In this document: in pieces, positions 32,926 through 43,046 of the stretch
How positions within the stretch are numbered: position 1 is the stretch's first letter
Layout: every line of letters starts with the position of its first letter
Assembly (NCBI GenBank): GCA_020248945.1
Contig: JADCGQ010000041.1
Span: 1 to 43,046 of the forward strand
Direction of reading: 5' to 3'
Source of the DNA: Rubrivivax sp.
Lineage (GTDB): Bacteria; Pseudomonadota; Gammaproteobacteria; Burkholderiales; Burkholderiaceae_C
Length of the DNA: 43,046 bases
Program-made: the position numbers and the translations under genes
Notes under the pieces: generated by a model
What the model saw: only the letters and a program-made list of their open reading frames with translations
Databases searched by the model: none
Told to the model about the DNA's origin: nothing

Positions 32926-33946
32926 GCCGCGCGCGGAACCAGTCGGGCATCGGCGCCGAGCGCTTGGCCGCGTAGTCGGTCCATACCGAGCGGGCGCCGC
33001 CTTCGGCGTAGACCACGCCGGGTTCATCGACCCGTTCGATGGTGTGGAAGGTGTCGAAGCTGCTGCGCCCCGGGTTCGCCACGCTCATCGTGACGCGGAT
33101 GTCGCCCGGGAACTCGAGCTGACGCAGGAAGTTGCAGAAGGCATTGATGATCACCGGCCCCGCGGTCGACAGCTTGGGGTCGACGCCGACCGAGAAGATC
33201 CAGTCGAGCCGGCAGACCTCCATGTAGCGGAAGTAGAGCGTGTTGTTGACGTGACCCATGGCGTCCATGTCGCCCCAGCGCAGCGGCATCACCATCTCGT
33301 GCACGCGACGGGCGCCCTCGGGCAGCACGAAGCGCAGGCCGGCTGCGCCAGACTCCGTTCGCACCGTGCCCGGCTCCGCTTGCCCTGAATCCCGCTCCGC
33401 TCGCCCTGAGCCTGTCGAAGGGCCTTCCCCACCCTCCTCCGCTCGCCCTGAGCCTGTCGAAAGGCCGGTCAGCAGCTGCACCCAGCGCGCCTCCCGCTCC
33501 CCCGGCGAGCGCGCCAGCTTCACCACCCGCGCCGGCTCCTTGCCCGCCAGCTCGTCGAGAAAACCCTCCACCGACGAGATGTCGACAAACCGGTGCAGCC
33601 GCTCGGCGTTGAGCCGCAACTCGGCCGCCGTCTGCGGCCCGCGCAGCATCAGCACCGCCAGCAGCGCCACGCTCTGCGACGGCAGCCCCAGCACCCGCCC
33701 CATGTTGTGCTCGAAGCGCACGACACGGCTGCCGCTCACTTCGACCACCAGATGCAGGCGCTTGAGCTCGTCCAGCGCCACCAGCACCTCGGCCTCCGAC
33801 AGCTCCATCACCGGCTGCCGCGCCGTCTTCTGGTTGCAGCCGGCCACCAGCGAGTTCAGGCTCAGCGGGTAGGTGTCGGGCACGGTGGCCGCCTTCTCCA
33901 CCAGCACCGCGAGCACGCGGGCCTCGACGGCACTCAGCACTCGCAT
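32915..33946 (-). CDS. YceH (DUF480)-acyl-CoA thioesterase fusion
   Basis: This 343-aa protein joins two families that are normally separate. Residues 1-161 are YceH/DUF480 ([27 protein letters not shown], then [12 protein letters not shown]), a pair of winged-helix domains of unknown role. Residues 208-343 are a 4HBT/YbgC-like hotdog thioesterase with [13 protein letters not shown] and catalytic D228. The linker (163-204) consists of six translated 7-residue units, including STGSGRA twice. YceH lacks its usual C-terminal coiled-coil tail. The thioesterase could also start internally (for example the GTG at V207). It lies 7 bp after the SDR gene on the same strand. Whether it is made as one chain is untested. 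Confidence 0.8.
   Translation of the reverse strand: MRVLSAVEARVLAVLVEKAATVPDTYPLSLNSLVAGCNQKTARQPVMELSEAEVLVALDELKRLHLVVEVSGSRVVRFEHNMGRVLGLPSQSVALLAVLMLRGPQTAAELRLNAERLHRFVDISSVEGFLDELAGKEPARVVKLARSPGEREARWVQLLTGLSTGSGRAEEGGEGPSTGSGRAERDSGQAEPGTVRTESGAAGLRFVLPEGARRVHEMVMPLRWGDMDAMGHVNNTLYFRYMEVCRLDWIFSVGVDPKLSTAGPVIINAFCNFLRQLEFPGDIRVTMSVANPGRSSFDTFHTIERVDEPGVVYAEGGARSVWTDYAAKRSAPMPDWFRARLTE
33335..33460. repeat. 21-bp tandem array with two copies of a dispersed repeat
   Basis: Six in-phase 21-bp units run through the linker of the YceH-thioesterase gene. Two units (33397 and 33439 onward) share an identical 23-bp core containing CGCCCTGAGCCTGTCGAA, a sequence I recall as a dispersed intergenic repeat in many Proteobacteria. 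The others (33376 and 33355 onward) are diverged copies (CCGCTTGCCCTGA, CCGTTCGC). Because 21 is a multiple of three, the array stays open when translated on the minus strand. Confidence 0.8.
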
Positions 33947-33953
33947 CGCCGGC

Positions 33954-34736
33954 TCAGATGGCTTGCCCGTCGTCGGCGGTGATGATGGCGCCGTTGACGA
34001 AGTGGCTCTCGTTGGCGCAGAGCATCATCAGCACTGCGTTCAGGTCCGAAGGCTGGCCCACGCGCTGGCGCGGGAAGCTCTTCACCAGCTTCTGCCCGGC
34101 CTCCGTCTGCCAGACATGGTGGTTGATCTCGGTGTCGATGTAGCCCGGGCAGATGGCGTTGACGTTGATGCCGTGGCGGCCCCATTCCAGCGCCATCACG
34201 CGGGTCATGTGCACCACGGCCGCCTTGCTCATGCAGTACACGCCGATGTTGGGCCAGGCCTTCAGGCCGGCCATCGAGGCGATGTTGACGATGCGCCCGC
34301 CGGTGTAGGTGCCTGGCGCCTCGCCCTTGCTGCGCGCGATCATGCGCTTGGCCACCGCCTGGGCCACGAAGAAGGCACCGCGCACGTTGGTGTCGAAGGT
34401 GCGGTCGTAGCTGTCGGGCGTGGCCTCGGTGAGCTTGCCGGTGCTGCCGACGCCGGAGTTGTTGACGAGGATGTCGATGGCGCCCATCTCGGTCTCGGCA
34501 TGGGCCACGGCGGCGGCGATGCTGTCGGTGTCGGTGACATCGAGGCCCACCACGTGGGCGTCGCCGCCGAGCGATTCGATCTCGGCGCGCAGCGTCTTCA
34601 GCCGCTCGATGCGGCGCGCCGCCAGCACCACGCCGGCACCCGCCGCCGCCAGCGTCTTGGCGAACTGGGCACCGAGTCCGCTGGACGCGCCGGTGACGAA
34701 GGCCACGCGGCCGGAGAGATCGAGGGTGTAGGCCAT
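33954..34736 (-). CDS. SDR-family oxidoreductase
   Basis: This 260-aa short-chain dehydrogenase has the NAD(P)-binding motif [15 protein letters not shown], the catalytic serine in IVNIASMAG, and YCMSK for the Tyr/Lys pair, followed by [15 protein letters not shown]. Length and motifs fit the FabG-like group that acts on 3-hydroxyacyl or steroid-like substrates, but specificity cannot be assigned. The ATG at 34736 ([13 protein letters not shown]) is used; the longer frame to 34796 is not. It is the first gene of a pair with the YceH-thioesterase fusion, which begins 7 bp later, so the thioesterase half may act on a related acyl-CoA. Confidence 0.88.
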   Translation of the reverse strand: MAYTLDLSGRVAFVTGASSGLGAQFAKTLAAAGAGVVLAARRIERLKTLRAEIESLGGDAHVVGLDVTDTDSIAAAVAHAETEMGAIDILVNNSGVGSTGKLTEATPDSYDRTFDTNVRGAFFVAQAVAKRMIARSKGEAPGTYTGGRIVNIASMAGLKAWPNIGVYCMSKAAVVHMTRVMALEWGRHGINVNAICPGYIDTEINHHVWQTEAGQKLVKSFPRQRVGQPSDLNAVLMMLCANESHFVNGAIITADDGQAI

Positions 34737-34866
34737 GTTGGGGTGATGCTGTGCGTTGTGAACCGGAGCCGTCGATGCCAGGCGCCTGAGCGGCACCCGC
34801 GGGCAAGAGCGGGTCGACGATAGCAGGGCGCGATGACGCGCCGGGCTGGGGCATCATCGGCCGGCC

Positions 34867-35516
<650 letters not shown>

Positions 35517-35520
<4 letters not shown>

Positions 35521-38045
35521 GCCTGTCGCTGCTGCGCCTGCTGCTGTGGCGCGAGTGGCGCCACCATCCCTGGCGCCACACCACCGCGCTGCTGGCCGTG
35601 GCGCTGGGCGTGGCGCTGGCCTGGTCGGTGCACCTCATCAACCAGTCGGCGCTGGCCGAATTCAGCGCCGCCGTGCGGGCGGCCAACGGCGACGCCGACA
35701 TCTCGCTGCGCGGCGCGAACGTGCCCGAAGCGCTGTTCGAACGCGCCGCGCTCGACCCCGCCGTGGCGCTGGCGAGCCCGGTGCTCGAGATCGACACCAC
35801 GCTGCGGCGCGGCGACGGCGAGCCCGGCAGCCTGGGCGCGGCACGGCGCATCCCCGTGCGCGTGATCGGCCTCGATCTGCTGGGCGCCGCAACGCTGGCC
35901 CCGGCCCTGCTGCCACGGCCGCTGGACGGCGCCGATCGCTTTGCCGCCTTCGACCCCGACGCCGCCTTCCCCAACGCGGCGGCGCTGTCGGCCTTGAGCG
36001 CAGGCGCCGCGCCAGCCACCCTGCAGCTGCAAAGCGGCCCCGGCTACGTGGCGCTGCGCCGCGCCGGCAGCGTGGCCGCGGGCGGCACGCCGGTGGTGGT
36101 GATGGACCTGGCCGGCGCGCAAGGCCACTTCGGCGCCCTCGGCCGGCTCACGCGCATCGACTTGCGGCTGCAACCCGGCACCGACACCGCGGCCCTGTTG
36201 CGGCGGCTGGCGCTGCCGCCGGGCGTGACGGCGGCCAGCCCCGGGGCCGACGAGCAGCAGGTGTCGAACCTGTCGCGCGCCTACCGCGTCAACCTCACGG
36301 TGCTGGCGCTGGTGGCGCTGTTCGTTGGCGCCTTCCTGGTGTTCTCGGTGGTGTCGCTGAGCGTGGCGCAGCGCACGCCCTCGCTGGCCTTGCTGGGCGT
36401 GCTCGGGCTCTCGGCGCGGCAGCGGCGCGGGCTCGTGCTGGCCGAGTGCGCCGTGCTGGGCGCCGCCGGCACGCTGCTGGGCCTGCTGGCCGGCGCGACC
36501 ATGGCGGCGGCCGCGCTGCGCTGGCTGGCGGGCGACCTGGGCGGCGGCTACTTCCCCGGCATCGCGCCGCGGCTGCAGGTGGGCGGCCTGGGTGTGGCGG
36601 TGTTCTTCGCGCTCGGCCTCGTCTCGGCGCTGGTGGGCGGCTGGTGGCCGGCGCGCCAGGCCGAGCAGCTGGCGCCGGCCCAGGCACTCAAGGGCCTCGG
36701 AAGCAGCAACCAGCAGGTGCCGCCGGCCTGGCCCGGGCTGGCGTTGTTGGCCGCGGGCGCGCTTGCCTCGCTGGCGCCGCCGCTGTTCGGCCTGCCGCTG
36801 GCGGCCTACGCGGCCGTGGCGCTGCTGCTGGTGGGCGGCGTGGCGCTGATCCCGGCCACCGTGCACCTGCTGCTGGCACGCTGGCCGCGCCCTGAAGGCG
36901 CGCTGGCGCTGCTGGCGCTGCAGCGCGCCCGCCACCAGCGCGCCACAGCCACGGCGGCGGTGGCCGGCGTGGTGGCCAGCCTGGCGCTGAGCGTGGCGCT
37001 CACGGTGATGGTGGCCAGCTTCCGCGACGGCGTGGCGCGCTGGCTCGACACCGTGCTGCCGGCCGACCTGTACGCACGCACGGCCTCCAGCAGTGCCGCC
37101 GCGGATCAGGCCTGGCTGCCCGAGCGCTTTGCCCGCGACGCCGCCGCCGTGCCCGGCGTGCTGCGCGTCGAGGCCGCCCGCGTGCAGCCGCTGGCGCTGG
37201 CCGAAGGCCGCCCGGCCGTCGTGCTGGTGGCGCGGCCGCTGGCCGACCCCGCCGCCGTGCTGCCTCTGCTGGCCGCGCCGCTGCCGGCACCGGCCGGCGC
37301 GGTGGGTGTGTTCGTCAGCGAGGCCATGGTGTCGCTCTACGGCGGCGAGGCCGGCGCGCCCTTCACGCTGCCGGTGGGCGGCGCGCCGCGCGCGGTGTGG
37401 GTGCGCGGCGTGTGGCGCGACTACGCGCGGCAGTTCGGCACCGTGGTCGTCGACAGCGCCGACTACCGCCGCTGGACGGGCGACGAGCGCGTCAACGACC
37501 TCGCGCTCTGGCTCGCGCCCGGCACCGCGCCGGCCACCGTGCAGCAGGCGCTGCGCGAGGCGCTACCGCACCCGGAGCTGATCGAGTTCTCGAGCAGCGC
37601 CGATCTGCGGCGGCTGTCGCTGCGCATCTTCGACCGCAGCTTCGCAGTCACGCACTACCTGCAGGCGGTGGCCATCGCCATCGGGCTGGTGGGCATCGCG
37701 GCCAGCCTGTCGGCGCAGGTGCTGGCACGGCGCAAGGAGTTCGGGCTGCTGGCCCACCTGGGGCTGCAGCGCGGCGATGTCGTGCGCCTGGTGGCCGTCG
37801 AGGCACTGGCCTGGGTGGCGGCCGGCGTGCTGATGGGGCTGCTGCTGGGGCTGGCGATCAGCCTGGTGCTGGTGTTCGTCGTCAACCCGCAGAGCTTTCA
37901 CTGGACGATGGAGCTGGTGCTGCCGGCCGGCCGCCTGGCGCTGCTGGCGCTGGCGGTGCTGGCCGCCGGCGTGGCCACGGCGGCGCTCACCGCGCGCAGC
38001 GCGGCGCGTGCGCCGGCCGTGCGCGCCGTGAAGGAGGACTGGTGA
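35517..38045 (+). CDS. FtsX-type ABC permease (AttF/AttG-like)
   Basis: This 842-aa permease has one N-terminal helix (about residues 25-43), a first large periplasmic domain, and a first FtsX block near residues 260-390 (TVLALVALFVGAFLVFSVVSLSV). Middle helices follow near 410-500, then a second periplasmic domain and a final FtsX block near 715-830 (AIAIGLVGIAASLSAQVLARRKEFGLLAHLGL). This is the duplicated architecture of MacB-superfamily permeases that act on lipids or lipoproteins. The GTG start overlaps the ATPase stop, and the next gene's GTG overlaps this stop, so the three are strictly coupled. Confidence 0.88.
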
Positions 38046-39187
38046 CGCCGGCCCGGCGCGCCTGGCTGCTGGCGCTGGCCGCGCTGCCGTTGGCTGGCCG
38101 TGCCGCAGGCCCCGCTGCGCCCGTCGACCAAGGCAACACCGACGACGACCGCCCCCGCCGCGGCCGCGTGCTGCAGTTCCCGCGCGACCACGGCGCCCAC
38201 CTCGGCGCACGCACCGAGTGGTGGTACATCACCGGCTGGCTGGGCACCGAGTCCCAGCCCGTGGGCGGCTTCCAGGTCACCTTCTTCCGCAGCCGCACCG
38301 GTTTGGCCACGGGCCACCCCAGCCGCTTCGCGGCGCGGCAGCTGCTGTTCGCCCACGCCGCCGTCACCGTGCTGGGTACCGACCGCAACCCCGCGCCCGT
38401 GCACCTGCACGACCAGCGCATCGAGCGCTGGAACGGCGATCCGCAGGCGCCGCTGGCCGCCGCCGCCACCGAGACGGCGCGCGTGCACATCGGCAACTGG
38501 CGGCTGGCGCTCGAAGGCGAGCGCTGGACGAGCCGCATCCCGGCTGCCGACTTCAGCCTCGAGCTCGACATGGCGCGCACGCAGCCGCTGCTGCTGCAGG
38601 GCGACGCCGGCTTCAGCCGCAAGGGCCCCGACAAGACCGTCCCTGACCAATACGCCAGCCACTACGTCACCGAGCCGCAGCTCGCGGTGCGCGCCCGCGT
38701 GGCCGTGCAAGGCCGCACCCTGCCGGCGACACAGGGCCGCGCCTGGATGGACCACGAGTGGAGCGACGAGCTGCTGCACCCCGAGGCCGTGGGCTGGGAC
38801 TGGATCGGCATCAACCTGCTCGACGGCGGCGCGCTCACCGCGTTTCGGCTGCGCCGCAGCGACGGCACGGCGCTGTGGGCCGGCGGCTCGCAACGCGGCG
38901 CCTCGGGGCCGGCGCGCGCCTTTGCGCCCAGCGAGGTGCGCTTCGAGCCGCTGCGCCGCTGGCGCAGCCCGGCCACGGGCGTGAACTGGCCGGTGGAATG
39001 GCGCGTCGACACCCCTGCCGGCCGCCACGTGGTGCGCACGCTGGCCGATGCGCAGGAGCTCGACAGCCGCGCCAGCATCGGCGCGCTGTACTGGGAAGGG
39101 CTGTCGGAGTTGCTCGACGAGAGCGGCCGCCGCGTCGGCCTGGGCTACCTGGAGCTCACCGGCTACGGCAGCGCCTTGCGGATCTGA
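38042..39187 (+). CDS. CrtC/AttH-like secreted protein (lipocalin-like)
   Basis: This 381-aa exported protein has a signal peptide ending near LAGRAA and belongs to the carotenoid 1,2-hydratase/AttH family. The hallmark motifs TEWWYITGWL (W60, W61, Y62) and MDHEWS (residues 236-241) are present. The fold is a double lipocalin-like barrel that binds lipids or polyenes. Encoded as the third gene after an ABC ATPase and an FtsX permease, it is AttH-like and most likely periplasmic. True carotenoid hydration is unlikely without carotenoid genes nearby. The GTG start overlaps the permease stop. Confidence 0.85.
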   Translation: MTPARRAWLLALAALPLAGRAAGPAAPVDQGNTDDDRPRRGRVLQFPRDHGAHLGARTEWWYITGWLGTESQPVGGFQVTFFRSRTGLATGHPSRFAARQLLFAHAAVTVLGTDRNPAPVHLHDQRIERWNGDPQAPLAAAATETARVHIGNWRLALEGERWTSRIPAADFSLELDMARTQPLLLQGDAGFSRKGPDKTVPDQYASHYVTEPQLAVRARVAVQGRTLPATQGRAWMDHEWSDELLHPEAVGWDWIGINLLDGGALTAFRLRRSDGTALWAGGSQRGASGPARAFAPSEVRFEPLRRWRSPATGVNWPVEWRVDTPAGRHVVRTLADAQELDSRASIGALYWEGLSELLDESGRRVGLGYLELTGYGSALRI

Positions 39188-39208
39188 GCCGGCTGCGGAT
39201 CAGCGCCA

Positions 39209-40048
39209 TCAACGCCGTGCGCGCGGCTCGCTGCGCCAGCCGCCGGCCGAGCTGAGCCGGCCCAGATCGACCGGCGCGGCACGCACGCAGTTGCCGCCCG
39301 ACTGGCGCGAGGCGAGCACGGCGTCCTGGGCGTCGTCGATCAGCGACTGCAGGTTCAGGTGCGCGGGCCGCAGGTGCGCCACGCCCACGCTGACGGTGAC
39401 GCGCAGCGGCCGCGGCACGCCGTCCTGCTGGAACGGCACTTCCATCTGCTCGCTGCGCTCGCGGATGCGCTCGGCCACGTCGAGCGCGCCGGTGGCGTCG
39501 GCCTGGGCCAGGAAGACGGCCATCTGGGCATCGGAAAAACGGGTCAACAGGTCGGCACCGCGCAGCGTGGGCGCGGTCAGGCGGATGAGTTCGGCCAGCA
39601 CGGCATCGGTGGCTTCGCTGCCGCGGCTTTCGGTCAGGCGCGCGAAGCGGTCGACGTCGACCAGCAGCAGCGCCGCCCCCGTGCCGTAGCGCCGGGCACG
39701 CGCCCATTCGCGACCGGCCAGCTCCAGGAACAAGGGCCGCGCGGCGCCCAGGGGGCTGTGCAGGGTGCCGCCAACCAGGGCTGACGGGTCGGCGCGCTGC
39801 AGCAGCCGTTGCAAGGCCAGCGCGGCTGGCGCCACCGCCGCGGCCACGCCCACCAGTGCGCCCAGCGGCGCGGCCCAGCCCGGCGAGCCCAGGCTGCGGT
39901 CGACGAACCAGGCCACCAGCGCCGCCAGGCCCGCCGCCGCCGTGGCCACGCCGGCCACGGCCCACGGCAGGGGCAGCCGCGAGGTGGGCGCGGCCACACC
40001 GGCCGGCGCCAAGGGGGCGGGCTGGGTGGGTTGAGGAGGCAGCGTCAT
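39209..40048 (-). CDS. Membrane-anchored degenerate GGDEF protein
   Basis: This 279-aa protein has two N-terminal membrane helices (about residues 29-48 and 58-80) and a cytosolic GGDEF-fold domain (about 115-255). The domain keeps the metal-site LLVDVDRFARLTE (D131, D133) and late motifs (VTVSVGVAHLRP, DDAQDAVLASRQSG), but the catalytic GG(D/E)EF is replaced by SDAQM (172-176), so it cannot make c-di-GMP in the usual way. R163 and D166 (RGAD) keep the RxxD inhibitory site at the proper five-residue spacing, so c-di-GMP binding is possible. No clear ribosome site precedes the ATG. It converges with the CrtC-like gene. Confidence 0.86.
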   Translation of the reverse strand: MTLPPQPTQPAPLAPAGVAAPTSRLPLPWAVAGVATAAAGLAALVAWFVDRSLGSPGWAAPLGALVGVAAAVAPAALALQRLLQRADPSALVGGTLHSPLGAARPLFLELAGREWARARRYGTGAALLLVDVDRFARLTESRGSEATDAVLAELIRLTAPTLRGADLLTRFSDAQMAVFLAQADATGALDVAERIRERSEQMEVPFQQDGVPRPLRVTVSVGVAHLRPAHLNLQSLIDDAQDAVLASRQSGGNCVRAAPVDLGRLSSAGGWRSEPRARR

Positions 40049-40196
40049 CGAAAAATGAAAGGGCTTCCCCTATTCGACCACATCCGGCCCCGACTGAAGC
40101 GCCTGAACTGCGGGGCCTTGCACGCTGCGGCCCGTTTCGACCGCCGACCCCGCATCCCGGGTGGGGGGGCGTGGCGGCGCGCATAGACTTCCTGCC

Positions 40197-42029
40197 ATGC
40201 CCGTGGACTCCTCTCGCCCGGCGGCCAAGTCGCCGCGATCGCTCTCCGGCCTCGTGCCCTTCGTGCGGCCCTACCGCGGCATCGTCGTGCTCGCGGGGGT
40301 GTTTCTGGTGATGGCCGCCCTCAGCACGCTGGCCTTCCCGGTGGCGCTGAAGCAGCTCATCGACCAGGGCCTGGTGGCCAGCGACCCCGGCGAGCGCGTG
40401 ATGGCCATGCGCGGCCACTTCCTGGCGCTCTTCGGCGTGGCGCTGGCGCTGGGCGTGTTCTCGGCGCTGCGCTTCTACACCGTCAGCTGGCTCGGCGAGC
40501 GCATCACGGCCGACCTGCGCAACGCCGTCTACGGCCACGTGCTGAAGCAGAGCCCGGAGTTCTTCGAGAGCACGCGCACGGGCGAGGTGCTGTCGCGCCT
40601 GACCACCGACACCACGCTCGTGCAGACGGTGGTGGGCTCCAGCCTCAGCATGGGCCTGCGCAACGTGGTCATGGGCGCGGGGGCGCTGATCGCGCTGATC
40701 GTCACCAACCCGTGGGTGATGACGCAGGTGCTGGGGCTGCTCGTGCTGGTGGTGCTGCCGAGCCTGTATTTCGGCCGCCGGGTGCGCAAACTCAGCCGCG
40801 CCAGCCAGGACCGCGTGGCCGACAGCAGCGCCATTGCCGCCGAGGTGCTGAACGAGATTCCGGTGGTGCAAAGCCACGTGCAGGAGGGCCGCGAGGCTGC
40901 GCGCTTCAACCGCAGCACCGAAGAAGCCTTCATCACCGCGCGCCGCCGCACCACGGTGCGCGCGCTGCTGGTGGGCTTCATGATCACTGCCACCTTCGGC
41001 GCGCTGCTGTGGGGCCTGTACCAGGGCACGCAGGCGGTGGTGGACGGCCGCGTCAGCGCCGGCCACCTGGGGCAGACGGTGGTGTTCGTGATCATCTTCG
41101 TCGGCGCCGTGGCGGTGCTGTCCGAGATCTACGGCGATCTGCTGCGCGCCGCCGGCGCGACCGAGCGGCTGATGGAACTGCTCGCCACCTCGTCGCCGGT
41201 GGCCGAGCCGGCACAGGCGGTGGCGCTGCCGCCGGCGCGCCGCGGCTCGTCGGTGTCGCTCGAGGGCGTGAGCTTCAACTACCCGTCGCGCCCCCAGACG
41301 CCCGCGCTGGCCGAGTTTTCGCTGCACGTGCGCGCCGGCGAGACGGTGGCGCTGGTCGGCCCCAGCGGCGCCGGCAAGAGCACCGTGTTCCAGCTGCTGC
41401 TGCGCTTTTACGACGCGCAGACCGGCACCGTGCGCCTGGACGGCGTGCCGGTGCGCGAGGCCAGCCTGGCCGCGCTGCGCGGCCGCATCGGCCTGGTGCC
41501 GCAGGACAGCACGGTGTTCTCCACCAGCGCGCTGGAGAACATCCGCTACGGCCGCCCCGAGGCCAGCGACGCCGAGGTGCATGCCGCCGCGAAGGCGGCC
41601 TTTGCCGACGACTTCATCCGCACCCTGCCCGAGGGCTACGACACCTACCTGGGCGAGCGCGGCGTGCGCCTGTCGGGCGGCCAGCGCCAGCGCGTGGCGA
41701 TCGCGCGGGCGATGCTGAAGAACCCGCCGCTGCTGCTGCTCGACGAGGCCACGAGCGCGCTCGACGCCGAGAGCGAGCGCGTCGTGCAGCAGGCGCTCGA
41801 GGCCGCGATGGCCGACCGCACGACGATCGTCATCGCGCACCGCCTGGCCACCGTGCTGAAGGCCGACCGCATCGTCGTCATGGACGCCGGCCGCATCGTC
41901 GACATCGGCACCCATGCCGAGCTGGTGGCGCGCGGCGGGCTGTACGCCCGGCTGGCGGCGATGCAGTTCGGCGCCGACGACGCCACACAGGCGCCACACG
42001 AACCTCTGCTGTCACCCGCAGCCTCATGA
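40197..42029 (+). CDS. ABC exporter, MsbA-like (fused membrane and ATPase domains)
   Basis: This 610-aa half-transporter has six membrane helices (about residues 20-310), then an ATPase domain with Walker [25 protein letters not shown], signature LSGGQRQR, Walker [13 protein letters not shown] and the HRLAT switch. It belongs to the MsbA/LmrA exporter group that pumps lipids, peptides or drugs; the substrate is not predictable, and MsbA itself is usually elsewhere next to lpxK. The ATG at 40197 ([11 protein letters not shown]) is used, as the upstream GTG frame start lacks support. Its stop overlaps the thyA start by ATGA. Confidence 0.9.
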   Translation: MPVDSSRPAAKSPRSLSGLVPFVRPYRGIVVLAGVFLVMAALSTLAFPVALKQLIDQGLVASDPGERVMAMRGHFLALFGVALALGVFSALRFYTVSWLGERITADLRNAVYGHVLKQSPEFFESTRTGEVLSRLTTDTTLVQTVVGSSLSMGLRNVVMGAGALIALIVTNPWVMTQVLGLLVLVVLPSLYFGRRVRKLSRASQDRVADSSAIAAEVLNEIPVVQSHVQEGREAARFNRSTEEAFITARRRTTVRALLVGFMITATFGALLWGLYQGTQAVVDGRVSAGHLGQTVVFVIIFVGAVAVLSEIYGDLLRAAGATERLMELLATSSPVAEPAQAVALPPARRGSSVSLEGVSFNYPSRPQTPALAEFSLHVRAGETVALVGPSGAGKSTVFQLLLRFYDAQTGTVRLDGVPVREASLAALRGRIGLVPQDSTVFSTSALENIRYGRPEASDAEVHAAAKAAFADDFIRTLPEGYDTYLGERGVRLSGGQRQRVAIARAMLKNPPLLLLDEATSALDAESERVVQQALEAAMADRTTIVIAHRLATVLKADRIVVMDAGRIVDIGTHAELVARGGLYARLAAMQFGADDATQAPHEPLLSPAAS

Positions 42030-42847
42030 GTGCACCGATGAACAGGCCCATCCGATCGCAGTACGAAGACTTCATGCGCCACGTGGCCACGCACGGCGTG
42101 GCCAAGACCGACCGCACCGGCACCGGCACCACCAGCGTGTTCGGCCACCAGATGCGCTTCGACCTGAACGAGGGCTTCCCGCTCGTCACGACGAAGAAGG
42201 TGCACCTGAAGAGCATCATCCTGGAGCTCCTGTGGTTTCTGCGCGGCGACAGCAACGTCAAGTGGCTGCAGGAGCGCGGCTGCACCATCTGGGACGAATG
42301 GGCGCGCGACGATGGTGACCTGGGGCCGGTGTACGGCGTGCAGTGGCGCAGCTGGCCCACAGCCGATGGCGGCCACATCGACCAGATCGCCGAGGTCGTG
42401 AAGCAGCTCAAGAGCAACCCCGACAGCCGCCGCATCATCGTCAGCGCCTGGAACGTGGCCGACCTGCCGAAGATGGCGCTGATGCCGTGCCATGCGTTCT
42501 TCCAGTTCTACGTGGCCGACGGCAAGCTCTCGTGCCAGCTGTACCAGCGCAGCGCCGACATCTTCCTGGGCGTGCCCTTCAACATCGCAAGTTATGCGCT
42601 GCTCACGCACATGCTGGCGCAGCAGTGCGACCTGGCCGTGGGCGACTTCGTCTGGACCGGTGGCGATTGCCACATCTACAGCAACCACACCGAGCAGGTG
42701 CGCACGCAGCTCGAGCGCACGCCCTACCCCTACCCGGTGCTGAACATCAAGCGCCGGCCGGCAAGCCTGTTCGACTACGTCTACGAGGACTTCGAGGTGC
42801 TGGAGTACCAGCACCACGCGGCCATCAAGGCGCCGGTGGCGGTGTAG
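42026..42847 (+). CDS. thyA: Thymidylate synthase
   Basis: This 273-aa enzyme methylates dUMP to dTMP with methylenetetrahydrofolate. The catalytic cysteine is C155 in [11 protein letters not shown]. Other motifs are [18 protein letters not shown] (phosphate site), [41 protein letters not shown] and DCHIYSNH. It begins four residues before an alternative ATG at 42038; the ATGA overlap with the ABC exporter supports the first. Length is close to E. coli ThyA (264 aa). An insertion sequence end begins 63 bp after the stop. Confidence 0.96.
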   Translation: MSAPMNRPIRSQYEDFMRHVATHGVAKTDRTGTGTTSVFGHQMRFDLNEGFPLVTTKKVHLKSIILELLWFLRGDSNVKWLQERGCTIWDEWARDDGDLGPVYGVQWRSWPTADGGHIDQIAEVVKQLKSNPDSRRIIVSAWNVADLPKMALMPCHAFFQFYVADGKLSCQLYQRSADIFLGVPFNIASYALLTHMLAQQCDLAVGDFVWTGGDCHIYSNHTEQVRTQLERTPYPYPVLNIKRRPASLFDYVYEDFEVLEYQHHAAIKAPVAV

Positions 42848-42910
42848 GGATTGGTTCGTGCAGTTTGCGTTGCGTTGCCGCGCGTCGCGGCAGGTGGTGC
42901 GCGGTCCTAG

Positions 42911-43046
42911 CCCGGATATTTCACCAGCAGCAGGTCGGCGGCCTCGTGCCGAAGCGCGTTTTCATAGGTATCTGACGCCAATGAAAACCGAGGACCGCCG
43001 ATGCCAAAGTGTACCGATGAGGCTGTCGAGTTTGGACGTGTCGGGC
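42911..43046 (+). mobile_element. Left end of an insertion sequence, probably IS1380 family
   Basis: At 42911 the composition changes to lower GC and a terminal-repeat-like CCCGGATATTTCACC begins, directly after CTAG (42907-42910), a possible target duplication. Ninety bases further on a reading frame with a transposase-like start opens. The element continues past the window, so its right end, inverted repeat and duplication cannot be seen. The family call is from recalled resemblance only. Confidence 0.5.
43001..43046 (+). CDS. Transposase N-terminus (IS1380-like), cut by window end
   Basis: Fifteen codons are visible, MPKCTDEAVEFGRVG, starting at an ATG with AGG 7 nt upstream. The form MxxCxxExxEFxxxGRR is how I recall IS1380-family transposases beginning, so this is probably the 5' end of the element's DDE transposase gene. 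With so few residues the identification is tentative. Confidence 0.45.
   Translation, partial: MPKCTDEAVEFGRVG

Noticed and set aside
38042..39187. Carotenoid biosynthesis function for the CrtC-like gene
   Set aside because: No other crt genes are present and the ABC/FtsX context matches AttH, so a transport-linked binding role is more likely.

Overview
The window is high-GC, densely packed DNA that reads as chromosome of a betaproteobacterium in the order Burkholderiales, probably near Rubrivivax, Leptothrix or Methylibium. The evidence is the run hupB, tRNA-Val, ppiD, tRNA-His, the EarP/EF-P pair with an arginine at the modified position of EF-P, a class 2 (quinone-linked) PyrD, and the frequent GTG starts with 4-bp gene overlaps. 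Placement below order level is inference. The 86 bases before the first gene show nothing I recognise.

Region 1 (about 1-10,700) is accessory and catabolic. A minus-strand operon (GAPDH, arsJ, arsR) fits arsenate resistance by making and exporting 1-arseno-3-phosphoglycerate. An amidohydrolase with a MarR regulator follows. Next comes a complete salicylate 5-hydroxylase set (reductase nagAa, oxygenase nagG and nagH, ferredoxin nagAb) with a divergent NahR/NagR-type LysR regulator. It has no naphthalene dioxygenase genes, so it should convert salicylate to gentisate. A TetR regulator then faces an ABA4-like membrane protein and a second multi-spanning protein across twin operator-like palindromes.

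Region 2 (about 10,900-25,000) is mostly housekeeping. On the minus strand, in transcription order, lie uvrC, a TonB-C-like lipoprotein, pgsA, an EamA transporter, a fluoroacetate-dehalogenase-like hydrolase and a tartrate/D-malate dehydrogenase; further along lie hupB, tRNA-Val, ppiD and tRNA-His. On the plus strand are earP, efp, a heme-dependent N-demethylase-like gene and an mnmC whose methyltransferase half looks degenerate.

Region 3 (about 24,500-32,900) holds rpiA and pyrD (divergent), a minus-strand group (3-oxoacid CoA-transferase, a small secreted protein, a gamma-glutamyltransferase lipoprotein, an alpha/beta-hydrolase lipoprotein), and a plus-strand group (hotdog thioesterase, PAS-LuxR regulator, glutathione transferase). 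A 20-bp perfect dyad lies between the divergent CoA-transferase and thioesterase.

Region 4 (about 32,900-43,046) contains a YceH-thioesterase fusion joined by translated 21-bp repeats, an SDR, an AttEFGH-like unit (ABC ATPase, FtsX-type permease, CrtC/AttH-like protein), a GGDEF protein that has lost its catalytic motif but keeps an RxxD inhibitory site, an ABC exporter and thyA. The last ~136 bases look like the left end of an IS1380-type insertion sequence. I found no CRISPR array, prophage or plasmid origin. No classic new defence system is visible; the most unusual items are the repeat-joined fusion, the half-degenerate MnmC and the GGDEF relic.
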